The notes under the pieces were generated by a model that was given only the letters and a program-made list of their open reading frames with translations, was not told the origin of the DNA and ran no database searches. A DNA stretch of 11,840 nucleotides from Clostridia bacterium (GTDB lineage: Bacteria; Bacillota; Clostridia; Christensenellales; Borkfalkiaceae): the NCBI GenBank assembly GCA_900766495.1, contig CAAFVM010000025.1, forward strand, positions 1-11,840. The letters run 5' to 3'. A program made the translations under genes and the position numbers. This document shows, piece after piece, positions 1-6,693 of this stretch. Numbering within the stretch: position 1 is the first letter of the stretch; each line of letters begins with the position of its first letter.

Positions 1-30
1 CTGGAGTTCAGACGTGTGCTCTTCCGATCT
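1..30 (+). other. Illumina TruSeq adapter remnant (not genomic)
   Basis: The first 30 bases begin CTGGAGTTCAGACGTG and end CTCTTCCGATCT. This is the 3' part of the standard Illumina TruSeq multiplexing (read 2) adapter, in the orientation expected when adapter is joined directly to an insert. It is synthetic sequence left at a contig end by incomplete trimming. Genomic sequence starts at position 31, and nothing should be inferred about genes across this boundary. Confidence 0.97.
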
Positions 31-83
31 ATTTGTTTTTTATTTTTACGTTTTTTTTTCGGCAAGCTTAAAAGCCGCAAAAA

Positions 84-105
84 CTTTTTTATTTAGCTAA
101 AAAAG
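84..105 (-). terminator. A/T-only hairpin with T-run, possible weak terminator
   Basis: On the minus strand CTTTTTTA and TAAAAAAG form an 8-bp perfect inverted repeat around a 6-nt loop, followed at once by TTTTT. The stem has only one G-C pair, so termination would be weak. It lies about 50-70 nt downstream of the minus-strand promoter at 160-188 and could end a short transcript from it. The surrounding bases (about 70-126) also carry several AAGCCG words of unknown meaning. Confidence 0.3.
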
Positions 106-159
106 CCGAAAACAAGCCGAAAGCCGCGCGCAATTTTATTCCTTGCACACAGCCATTCG

Positions 160-188
160 ATTTTAACACTAAAATATAAAATTGTCAA
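160..188 (-). promoter_or_regulatory. Sigma-A-type promoter downstream of the transporter operon
   Basis: On the minus strand TTGACA (183-188) is followed after 17 bp by TAAAAT (160-165), a 6/6 and 5/6 match to the vegetative consensus with ideal spacing. It starts about 60 bp after the stop of the last permease gene and points to the contig end, so transcription would begin near 153. No open frame with a convincing ribosome binding site follows before position 31. It may serve a gene lost beyond the contig end or a short RNA. The 31-246 interval holds no other recognisable feature, and no strong terminator is visible for the upstream operon. Confidence 0.6.
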
Positions 189-246
189 GTAAACGCGCAA
201 GAAAAACAGCGCCGTTACCGCAAAATCAACATTGTCTGTTTCGTTT

Positions 247-1224
247 TTATCTTTCTTCCCTAAAATAATGGGCACCGAGCGCGGCAGGTCCCTGATTTTC
301 TTTACTGTCGAGCACGCTGGTGACGATAAGAACCACTATTGTTACAATGTAAGGAAGCAAATCGAACGCCTTTCTTCCGGCAAAGCTTATGCCTATTATT
401 TTCGACGGCGCAATGTACAACGCACCGAAAATAAATGAGCCTAAAATAGCGAGGTCGGGTTTCCACAGCGAGAAAATAACCAAAGCTATCGAAAGCCAGC
501 CAAGCCCTTCAATCGTTACGGCAGAGTTACTTACGCTGCCGCCTATAACGCCCATAACATAGAAGAATCCGCCAAGACCGGCAATCGCGCTGCCTATTAA
601 AATAGCGCCGTATTTATAAGCGGTTACGTTAACGCCGGCGGCGTCGGCAGTAGCGGGATTTTCGCCCACCGCGCGAAGATTAAGCCCTATGCGGGTTTTT
701 CTTAACACAATAGCGGCGATTATGGCAATAGCTATAGCTATATAAACATAAATGCCGTGAGATAAGAAAATTTGCCCAAACCAACCGAGCGAATCGGCAA
801 AAGGCAACCCTTTACATAAAACCACGCTTGACGAAGCGAACGTGACGTCTTTAAAAGCTATATCCATAAACGACTGACAAAAGCCGGTTCCGAATATGGT
901 AAGCGCAAGCCCGGTAATGTTCTGGTTTGATTTTAAAGTAACCGTTAAAAAGGCGTAAATCAGCCCGCCGAAAGCTCCGAAAGCCACTGTGCAAATAAGC
1001 GAAATAAGAAACAATACAACCCACGAGGGTTCCGCTCCGGGGGCAAGCCCGCCGATATAAAGCGATATCCCCCAGCAACCGCCCGCAAAGCCCATACACA
1101 TAGTTCCCGGAATGCCGAGATTAAGGTGTCCGCTTTTCTCGGTTATAATTTCGCCCACGCAGCCATATATAAAAACGGTTGAAATGGTTATTGTACTAAC
1201 TAAAAAAGCAACGAATGCACTCAT
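247..1224 (-). CDS. ABC transporter permease, nucleoside/BMP type (NupQ-like)
   Basis: Integral membrane subunit of the branched-chain/sugar-type permease family (BPD_transp_2), 325 residues, close to the roughly 320 of Bacillus NupQ (YufQ). The sequence is a series of hydrophobic helices. It carries the family motif HLNLGIPGTM near residues 33-42 and a cytoplasmic coupling segment GENPATADAAGVNV near 187-200 that would contact the ATPase. The ATG overlaps the TGA of the upstream permease in an ATGA arrangement (1221-1224), so translation is probably coupled. It would pair with the other permease to form a heterodimeric channel fed by the BMP lipoprotein. It is the last gene of the operon. 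Family assignment is firm; the substrate (purine nucleoside) is inferred from the riboswitch and xpt. Confidence 0.93.
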   Translation of the reverse strand: MSAFVAFLVSTITISTVFIYGCVGEIITEKSGHLNLGIPGTMCMGFAGGCWGISLYIGGLAPGAEPSWVVLFLISLICTVAFGAFGGLIYAFLTVTLKSNQNITGLALTIFGTGFCQSFMDIAFKDVTFASSSVVLCKGLPFADSLGWFGQIFLSHGIYVYIAIAIAIIAAIVLRKTRIGLNLRAVGENPATADAAGVNVTAYKYGAILIGSAIAGLGGFFYVMGVIGGSVSNSAVTIEGLGWLSIALVIFSLWKPDLAILGSFIFGALYIAPSKIIGISFAGRKAFDLLPYIVTIVVLIVTSVLDSKENQGPAALGAHYFREER

Positions 1225-2501
1225 TGTTTATCGCTTCCTCCCTTTTTGTTTTTTCCTGCGATTTTTCCGAACAAACCTTTAAAAAATTCAGCTACGGCGC
1301 CGAAAATTTTCTTGAAAAATCTGCCGATTACCGCAAATATTTTTTTGAAAAATTCTCCTACGGGAGTAAATATCTTTTTAAAGAACTCGCTTATAGACCC
1401 GAACACCTTACGGGTTTTAACAAAAGAACCCGGGCGAACCATAATTTTATACGAGATGAAGAAACGGCAACCTATTATGAAGAAATAAACCACCGCGATT
1501 GCAACCTGCGAAATAGCCGTTGAGATGTTATAAGCCATTTGCACTTGCGCCATACCCATCGTCATAAAGGTAATTAAAAACGACGTTCCTATCATGGCAA
1601 ACGGATTAAACTGAGCAAGCCAGGCAACCATAATAGCGGTAAAGCCCATATTGTTGGCAATGCTGTTATCTATCGTATGGTTTATTGCACCAGAAAGCAA
1701 AAGACCAATTACTCCACAAACCGCGCCCGACAAAACTGCGGTTCTTATAATAACTTTTTTAACGTTTAACCCTATGTAACGCGCGGTGTTTTCGCTTCCG
1801 CCCACAACCGAAAGTTCGTAACCGTGTTTTGTATATTTCAAATATACGAACATAAGCACGGTTATTACGGCAACGGCAAGGATAGAAAGCAAATAGTTAT
1901 GTCCTATAACCGGGAGTCCCCCGTTAGCTATAGGCTCCAAAGTTCCGGTTCCGGTAGGCACCCATATAGTAATTGTGAGCGAAACAAGTCCCGAAGCCAC
2001 GTAGTTCATCATAAGGGTGAACAGCGATTCGTTTGTTTTGAAAAACGCCTTGAATATTGCGGGAATTACCGCCCACAACGCGCCCGCCGCAACCGCGGCT
2101 GCAATCATAATAAGGTTAAGCACGCCGTCGGGGATTTTACCGCCCAGATACCACATACACGCGGTGGTTGCAAGCGCGCTTATAAGAATTTGCCCGTTTC
2201 CGCCGAGGTTATAAAATTTCATTTTGAACGCGGGAACAAGCGCAAGCCCCACACCCAACAAAAGAGCCAGATCTTTAGCACCCTTCCATATTCTGCGGTT
2301 AGTGCCGAAAACGCCTTCAAACATATTTTTAAACACGTTCAACATGCTTGTTTTTGCCGCTACCGCGCATATTATTCCGCAAAAAAGAAAGCCGAGAATT
2401 ATAGCTATAGCCCTTACGCCCGCAGCGTAACCTTTGCTTCTTGAAGCCGAACCGCGCTTTACAACGTGGAACAACGGTTCGCGAGTTTGAGTTTTATTCA
2501 T
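1221..2501 (-). CDS. ABC transporter permease, nucleoside/BMP type (NupP-like) with repeat tail
   Basis: Second membrane subunit of the same transporter family, 426 residues. The start chosen is the ATG at 2501, which has an AGGAGG nine bases upstream and overlaps the ATPase stop by 8 bp; an upstream in-frame ATG at 2546 has no such signal. A first helix spans about 30-50, the family motif FYNLGGNGQ lies at 96-104, and the coupling segment GGSENTARYIG at 234-244. Typical NupP (YufP) proteins are about 350 residues. The extra length here is mostly a C-terminal tail in which an 11-residue unit, consensus [ER]FFKKIF followed by four small or hydrophobic residues, occurs four times (372-415) before a Lys/Gly-rich end. 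The tail should be amphipathic and cationic; its role is unknown. Permease function is secure from the core. Confidence 0.92.
   Translation of the reverse strand: MNKTQTREPLFHVVKRGSASRSKGYAAGVRAIAIILGFLFCGIICAVAAKTSMLNVFKNMFEGVFGTNRRIWKGAKDLALLLGVGLALVPAFKMKFYNLGGNGQILISALATTACMWYLGGKIPDGVLNLIMIAAAVAAGALWAVIPAIFKAFFKTNESLFTLMMNYVASGLVSLTITIWVPTGTGTLEPIANGGLPVIGHNYLLSILAVAVITVLMFVYLKYTKHGYELSVVGGSENTARYIGLNVKKVIIRTAVLSGAVCGVIGLLLSGAINHTIDNSIANNMGFTAIMVAWLAQFNPFAMIGTSFLITFMTMGMAQVQMAYNISTAISQVAIAVVYFFIIGCRFFISYKIMVRPGSFVKTRKVFGSISEFFKKIFTPVGEFFKKIFAVIGRFFKKIFGAVAEFFKGLFGKIAGKNKKGGSDKQ
1257..1388 (-). repeat. Four tandem 33-bp coding repeats in the permease tail
   Basis: This stretch encodes four successive 11-residue units with a conserved FFK(K/G)(I/L)F core in each. 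The DNA shows the same 33-bp periodicity, with AAAAAATTC-like words on the plus strand, suggesting expansion by slippage or unequal exchange. The units lie after the last predicted membrane helix. Predicted helical geometry puts Phe/Ile/Val on one face and Lys on the other. Confidence 0.85.
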
Positions 2502-4161
2502 TTGCGTTCCCCTCCTCGGCATTTTTTTCGGGGTTCTCGCCCGCATTTTCCCATTGGTTTTCGGTAAGGTTACTGTCTTTGGCTATGCCGTAATCTTTGT
2601 TTTTGGTAAGGTCGAGCGCGCCTGTCATCATCATGCCAAGCTGTTCTTTTGTAGTTTTTTCGGCGTGAACTATGCCCATTACCTTGCCGTGACAAAGAAC
2701 CATTATTTTATCGCACAAGGCAAGCATAACGTCAAGGTCTTCGCCTATAAACAAAATTCCCGTGCCTTTCTTCTTTTCCTCGTTTAAAATATCGTAAATG
2801 GCGTATGACGAGTTGATATCGAGCCCGCGCACCGGATAAGCGGTTACTATAACGTTAGGTCCGCTTTCAATTTCGCGCCCCACCAGAACCTTCTGCACGT
2901 TGCCGCCCGAAAGTCTGCTTACGGGGGTTTCGCTTGACGGGGTTACTATTTCAAGCCTGCGGATAAGCGCGTTTGCCCTTGCGCGCGCCGTAGAGCGGTC
3001 TACGAAAGGTCCGCGTTTGTCGGCGTAGGTTTTAAGCATCATATTATCGGTTATAGAAAACGACGGAACCAAGCCCATACCCAAACGGTCTTCGGGAATA
3101 AAGCTCATAGAAACGCCTTTTTCAATAATCTTTTTTGCGGGAAGCCCCACAATGCTTTCGCCTTTGTGCATAATTTTGCCCGAAACAAGCTTGCGGAGAC
3201 CAGCAATCGCCTCGCAAAGCTCTTTCTGACCGCACCCGGCAATGCCTGCAACGCCTAAAATTTCGCCGCCGCGTATATAAAAATCAACGCCGTCGATAGC
3301 CCTGCTACCGTCGTCGGAATTAATAACCAAATCGCGGATTTCAAGAAGCGGACGGTCGAATTCGGTTTTTACGCGCTCGATTTTAAGGTCGACCTTTTTT
3401 CCCACCATATATTCGGTAAGCTGTTTTTCGTCGGTCGAAACCGTGTCGACCGTGGTTATATATTCGCCCTTGCGCAATATAATAACGTGGTCGCTTATCT
3501 CCATAACCTCGTTAAGTTTATGGGTTATTATAATTATCGACTTGCCGTCGTTTTTCATCGCGCGCATAACCGCAAAAAGTTTTTGCGTTTCCTGCGGGGT
3601 TAAAACAGCGGTGGGTTCGTCAAGAATAAGCACGTCGGCACCGCGGTATAAAACCTTTACGATTTCAAGCGTCTGCTTTTCCGAAACCGACATGTCGTAC
3701 ACTTTTTTATTTAAATCTATTTCAAAACCGTACTTATCGCAGATTGCCTGCACTTCGGCACGAATTCTTTTCTTATTGAAACGTTCCTTTTTATCGTAAC
3801 CCAAAAGCACGTTTTCAAGCGCGGTAAAAACGTCAACCAGTTTAAAGTGCTGGTGAATCATACCTATTTTTAAATTGAAAGCGTCTTTTGGCGAACGAAT
3901 GGCTACGGGTTCGCCGTTGATTTCTATATGCCCGTCGTCGGGATAGTAAATACCCGAAAGCATATTCATAAGCGTGGTTTTTCCGCTTCCGTTTTCGCCC
4001 AAAAGCGAAACTATTTCGCCCTTATAAATGCTGAAAGATACGTTGCTGTTTGCAACCACCGAACCGAAACGCTTGGTTATGTTAACAAAGCGAACGGCTG
4101 TTTCTTTTCCGTTTACAACGGGATTTTCGGCAAGCACCGTATTTGCGTTGTTTTCCGCCAT
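2494..4161 (-). CDS. ABC transporter ATP-binding protein, double-domain nucleoside/sugar type (NupO-like)
   Basis: Cytoplasmic ATPase of 555 residues with two fused nucleotide-binding domains. Domain 1: Walker A GENGSGKTT (55-63), Q-loop Gln104, signature SVSEKQ (158-163), Walker B LILDEPTA (178-185) and H-loop His214. Domain 2 is degenerate: the P-loop reads GIAGCGQKEL (306-315) without the Gly-Lys-Ser/Thr, the signature LSGGNVQK (417-424) is intact, and the Walker B region reads VTAYPVRGLD without an Asp-Glu pair. One active and one inactive ATP site is normal for the RbsA/NupO group. The C-terminal ~35 residues are Asn/Glu-rich and likely disordered. ATG 4161 is preferred because a GAGGG lies just upstream; a TTG at 4197 would add 12 residues. 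The stop overlaps the next gene by 8 bp. Confidence 0.95.
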   Translation of the reverse strand: MAENNANTVLAENPVVNGKETAVRFVNITKRFGSVVANSNVSFSIYKGEIVSLLGENGSGKTTLMNMLSGIYYPDDGHIEINGEPVAIRSPKDAFNLKIGMIHQHFKLVDVFTALENVLLGYDKKERFNKKRIRAEVQAICDKYGFEIDLNKKVYDMSVSEKQTLEIVKVLYRGADVLILDEPTAVLTPQETQKLFAVMRAMKNDGKSIIIITHKLNEVMEISDHVIILRKGEYITTVDTVSTDEKQLTEYMVGKKVDLKIERVKTEFDRPLLEIRDLVINSDDGSRAIDGVDFYIRGGEILGVAGIAGCGQKELCEAIAGLRKLVSGKIMHKGESIVGLPAKKIIEKGVSMSFIPEDRLGMGLVPSFSITDNMMLKTYADKRGPFVDRSTARARANALIRRLEIVTPSSETPVSRLSGGNVQKVLVGREIESGPNVIVTAYPVRGLDINSSYAIYDILNEEKKKGTGILFIGEDLDVMLALCDKIMVLCHGKVMGIVHAEKTTKEQLGMMMTGALDLTKNKDYGIAKDSNLTENQWENAGENPEKNAEEGNANE

Positions 4162-4218
4162 AATACCCTCTTTATAGTTTATTGCAAGTAATAACAAATC
4201 TTTTAAAAAACAGTTTTA

Positions 4219-4243
4219 GGGATGCGGAAAAATTCCGCATCCC
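4219..4243 (-). terminator. Intercistronic hairpin between lipoprotein and ATPase genes
   Basis: GGGATGCGGAA (4219-4229) and TTCCGCATCCC (4233-4243) form a perfect 11-bp stem with a 3-nt loop. On the minus strand it lies about 25 bp after the lipoprotein stop and is followed by CTAAAACTG and then TTTTTT, so the T-run is offset by about 8 nt. It is either a leaky terminator or a 3' stabilising stem. In both cases it would make the binding protein more abundant than the membrane complex, as is usual for ABC importers. Confidence 0.7.
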
Positions 4244-4267
4244 TTAAAAACTTAATGTAACTTAAAA

Positions 4268-5530
4268 TTAATATTTCGTGTTAAGAAGCTTAATGCCGTC
4301 AATCTTCAAGTCGAAGCAAGGAGCGGAGTAAAGCGAGCTCTCGTCGAAATAGGTAATGCCGTTAACGGTTTTAATAACGTTTGTTCCTTCAACAACATGT
4401 TCGGAAACAGCTTTGCCGTCTACAGTGAAGGTAGAAACGTCGAATACTTTAAGAGTTCCTGCTTTCAAAGCAGCAAAAGCAGTAGAAACCGCGGTAGCAG
4501 TAGTGGAAGCAGCTGCAGCTCCGAAATCGGTCAAGCAAACCGAACCGGCAAACGGAGTGTCATTCATACCGGCAGTCCAATCGTAAGCGATTTCGGTTCC
4601 GCTGTTGAGGCATTCCATAGCATATTCATAGTAAGGCTGCCAGTTAATTCTGGAAGAAACGATGAAAGTATTGGGGCAAGAAGCTTCAGTGCTACCGTTG
4701 TAAGAAACGTTGGGAACGCCGGCTTTTTCACAAGCGGTAGGAGCGCCCATCGAGTCGGCGTGTTGCGAAACAAGGATAGCGCCGTTCGTTATAAGCGTAT
4801 TTGCAGTTTCTTTTTCTGCGGTTTCGTCATACCAGGAACCGGTGAACGAAACTTCCATTTTTACGCCGTAGTCCTGACCTTTAAGAGCGTATTTAACGCC
4901 GAGATAGAAAGAGGTATAACCCGAAACAACTTCGGCATAGGTATAAGCGCCTACATAACCGATTTTTACGAATTTTTCGCCGTTTTCGGTGGTAACTTTG
5001 TTAGCGTCGGCAGCAACGAGCTCTTTGATTTTTTCGCCGCCTGCAACACCGGCAAGAAATCTGCCTTCGTAAATATTAGCAAAAGCGTCGTGGAAGTTGC
5101 CACGTTTTTCGCCATGAGCTTTAACGCCGGTGGCATGGCAGAACTGAACGTCGGGGAATTCTTTGGCAGCTTTCAAAATGAAAGGCTCATGACCGAATGA
5201 ATCGGCAAATATAAGGTTGCAACCCTGATCTACAAGATCGGCAGCGGCTTCGTAAGCCTTGTTGGTTTCAGGAATATTTCTTGTAATAACAGACTTAACG
5301 CCTTTAGCTTCACAAGCAGCTTTAAAAGCATTAATAAAGTTAAGGTCGTAAGTCGATTTTTCGTCGTGTAAAGTAATAAGACCAACTTTCATATCGGAAT
5401 AAGCTATAGTCTTAATTCCGTTATACGGTTTTACTACGTCACCTTTTTCTTCACCGCCGCAAGCGGTAAGACCTACGAGCACGCCGCAAGCAAGTGCGAG
5501 CGAAAGGACGAGTGATAAAACTTTCTTCAT
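4268..5530 (-). CDS. BMP-family substrate-binding lipoprotein (nucleoside ABC transporter)
   Basis: Extracytoplasmic, membrane-anchored binding protein of 420 residues in the BMP/PnrA/Med family, which binds purine nucleosides in characterised members. The N-terminus is a lipoprotein signal: basic MKK, a hydrophobic segment (4-20), then the lipobox LTAC with lipidation expected on Cys24. The mature part opens with a motif typical of the fold (KVGLITLHDEKSTYDLNF) and later contains FANIYEGRFLAGVAGG, the usual BMP segment. ATG 5530 has an AGGAGG eight bases upstream. It follows xpt by 80 bp, which holds an imperfect terminator hairpin and a weak candidate promoter (TTGCTG, 18 bp, TGTTAT on the minus strand), so expression may be partly independent of xpt. 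Confidence 0.94.
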   Translation of the reverse strand: MKKVLSLVLSLALACGVLVGLTACGGEEKGDVVKPYNGIKTIAYSDMKVGLITLHDEKSTYDLNFINAFKAACEAKGVKSVITRNIPETNKAYEAAADLVDQGCNLIFADSFGHEPFILKAAKEFPDVQFCHATGVKAHGEKRGNFHDAFANIYEGRFLAGVAGGEKIKELVAADANKVTTENGEKFVKIGYVGAYTYAEVVSGYTSFYLGVKYALKGQDYGVKMEVSFTGSWYDETAEKETANTLITNGAILVSQHADSMGAPTACEKAGVPNVSYNGSTEASCPNTFIVSSRINWQPYYEYAMECLNSGTEIAYDWTAGMNDTPFAGSVCLTDFGAAAASTTATAVSTAFAALKAGTLKVFDVSTFTVDGKAVSEHVVEGTNVIKTVNGITYFDESSLYSAPCFDLKIDGIKLLNTKY

Positions 5531-5574
5531 AATATATACCTCCTACCCTTTTTTCGGGCTTTTGATAACAATTT

Positions 5575-5598
5575 AAAAAGCGGTGCGTCAGCAACCGC
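5575..5598 (-). terminator. Imperfect terminator between xpt and the lipoprotein gene
   Basis: On the minus strand GCGGTTGC and GCACCGC pair with one bulged T around a TGAC loop, followed by TTTTT. It starts about 10 bp after the xpt stop. Because of the bulge and short T-run it is likely leaky, giving partial read-through from the riboswitch-controlled promoter into the transporter genes. Confidence 0.55.
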
Positions 5599-5610
5599 AA
5601 TTTTACCTAT

Positions 5611-6189
5611 TTATTGTTTGCGAAAAGTAATCTTTCCGTCTTCGGTCATCTCGTCGACGATAGCAAGCGACAGAAGCTTAACGCCTTGTTCGCGGAGTTT
5701 ATCGCCGCCTTTTTGAAAACCTTTTTCTATTTCTATACCTACGCCGGCAAGCTTTGCGCCTGCAGCATCTATTATTTTAATAAGACCTTCTACCGCGCAT
5801 CCGTTGGCAAGAAAATCGTCGAGAACCAAAACTTTATCGGTATTTGCGATAAAATCTTTCTCGACGACCATATTATAGTCCGCCCCGTGGGTGTAAGAAT
5901 GCACGGGAGCCGAATATACGGATGAGGAAACGTTAGAAGTTTTGCTTTTTTTAGCGAACAACACGGGAAGATTCATAAAGTAAGCCACCGCCGTAGCGAA
6001 AGCTATACCGGAAGCCTCAACCGTCATAATTAAAGTAACACCGTCGTTTTTAAAATAATCGGCCACTTCGCCTGCCATAGAAAACAAAAAAGGCACGTCA
6101 ATCCTGTGGTTTAAAAAGCCCCCTACTTTAAGGACCGAACCCGGATAAACCTTGCCCTCTTTTAAAATTTTGTTTTCAAGCGCCTGCAT
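5611..6189 (-). CDS. xpt: Xanthine phosphoribosyltransferase
   Basis: Cytosolic purine salvage enzyme that joins xanthine to PRPP to give XMP. The 192-residue protein aligns by eye along its whole length with Bacillus Xpt (194 residues): the start MQALENKILKEG, KVGGFLNHRID (21-31), a VEASGIA segment (57-63), and the PRPP-binding motif VLVLDDFLANG (120-130) where most family members have DDFLANGQA and here Cys replaces Gln. The ATG at 6189 is chosen because it matches the family N-terminus and has GAGG seven bases upstream; the frame stays open for 24 more codons into the riboswitch terminator, which is not coding. It is the first gene after a guanine-class riboswitch and so should be repressed by guanine. 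The transporter genes downstream plausibly supply its substrate. Confidence 0.96.
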   Translation of the reverse strand: MQALENKILKEGKVYPGSVLKVGGFLNHRIDVPFLFSMAGEVADYFKNDGVTLIMTVEASGIAFATAVAYFMNLPVLFAKKSKTSNVSSSVYSAPVHSYTHGADYNMVVEKDFIANTDKVLVLDDFLANGCAVEGLIKIIDAAGAKLAGVGIEIEKGFQKGGDKLREQGVKLLSLAIVDEMTEDGKITFRKQ

Positions 6190-6223
6190 AAGTCGACCTC
6201 GCACCGATTTTTTTAAAAAAACG

Positions 6224-6254
6224 AAAAAACAGATTTGAAAAATACCCAAATCTG
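6224..6254 (-). terminator. Intrinsic terminator of the xpt riboswitch expression platform
   Basis: On the minus strand CAGATTTG (6247-6254) pairs perfectly with CAAATCTG (6230-6237) across a 9-nt loop, followed directly by TTTTTT. It sits about 35 bp before the xpt start codon and about 45 bp after the aptamer, the standard place for the OFF-state terminator of guanine riboswitches. A second small stem (TTACAG/CTGTAA, 6271-6293) lies between aptamer and terminator and may belong to the antiterminated state. Confidence 0.88.
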
Positions 6255-6300
6255 CCGCCAATACAACTTATTACAGGCGAAAAACGACTGTAAAAAATTT

Positions 6301-6364
6301 CCAATAGTCGCGCCTGTGGCGGCGCGGTAGAAACGTCCGGGCCTTATATCCGAACCTATATTGG
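6301..6364 (-). ncRNA. Purine riboswitch aptamer, guanine class
   Basis: Read on the minus strand, P1 is CCAATA/TATTGG (6359-6364 with 6301-6306). P2 is GTTCGG/CCGGAC with one G-U pair and a slightly enlarged loop ATATAAGGC. The joining segment is the invariant GTTTCTACC, P3 is CGCGCC/GGCGCG with loop GCCACA, and the final junction is GACTAT. GG in loop 2 and CC in loop 3 are both present for the kissing interaction. The junction base equivalent to position 74 is C, as in guanine/xanthine sensors, rather than the U of adenine sensors. It controls xpt and probably the transporter genes beyond. Ligand class is inferred from that base. Confidence 0.93.
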
Positions 6365-6416
6365 CATATTCTGTTTTTTTAACCCCGACACGCTTTAACG
6401 CCTTTAACAAGCATTT

Positions 6417-6430
6417 AACGGCGCGCCGTT
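6417..6430. repeat. Perfect 14-bp palindrome AACGGCGCGCCGTT in the xpt leader
   Basis: The sequence equals its own reverse complement. It begins about 7 bp after the predicted start point (~6437) of the xpt promoter. It could be a dimeric repressor site, a 5' RNA hairpin, or chance. Three GTTAAA words (minus strand, within 6394-6419) sit beside it. Confidence 0.6.
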
Positions 6431-6443
6431 GTTTTATGTGCTT

Positions 6444-6472
6444 ATCTTAACACGAAAAGAATTTCTTGTCAA
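6444..6472 (-). promoter_or_regulatory. Sigma-A promoter of the riboswitch-xpt operon
   Basis: On the minus strand TTGACA (6467-6472) and TAAGAT (6444-6449) are separated by exactly 17 bp, a 6/6 and 4/6 consensus match. Transcription would start near 6437 and give a leader of about 250 nt containing the palindrome, aptamer and terminator before xpt. Confidence 0.82.
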
Positions 6473-6560
6473 AGGTTTTTCACCCGCTTTTCAAAAATAA
6501 ATAAAAATAAATTTTTAACTAAAAATCAACGTTTTCGCCCTTTTCGTGGTTATTAAACGA

Positions 6561-6589
6561 TTGACTTTACGCTATATATATGTTATGAT
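6561..6589 (+). promoter_or_regulatory. Sigma-A promoter facing the DUF1538/P-II operon
   Basis: TTGACT (6561-6566) and TATGAT (6584-6589) are 17 bp apart, each 5/6 to consensus, in an AT-rich setting. It is divergent from the xpt promoter, about 90 bp away. Transcription would start near 6596, leaving a leader of roughly 410 nt before the first gene. No closer promoter of similar quality was seen, although the AT-rich tandem repeat at 6793-6824 contains -10-like words. Confidence 0.7.
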
Positions 6590-6693
6590 ATACGGGTAAA
6601 AGTTTTAAATTTTATTTCGGTTTTATATTCGGGCTTGTAAATGCGCCCCGCTTTCAGGGTTGACTTTCGGATTTTTATATTTTAGCCCGACGG

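Noticed and set aside
1824..2444. A 206-codon plus-strand open frame antisense to the first permease gene
   Set aside because: It is an opposite-strand shadow of a clear membrane protein gene, has Arg/His/Ser-rich composition without a domain, and lacks a ribosome binding site.
4397..5200. A 267-codon plus-strand open frame antisense to the lipoprotein gene
   Set aside because: Composition is Ser/Phe/Gly-rich shadow translation; the opposite strand encodes an unmistakable BMP lipoprotein with signal peptide and ribosome binding site.
6301..6364. Adenine or 2'-deoxyguanosine riboswitch instead of guanine
   Set aside because: The final junction reads GACTAT with C, not U, at the specificity position, and the GTTTCTACC junction has the U that 2'-deoxyguanosine types replace by C.
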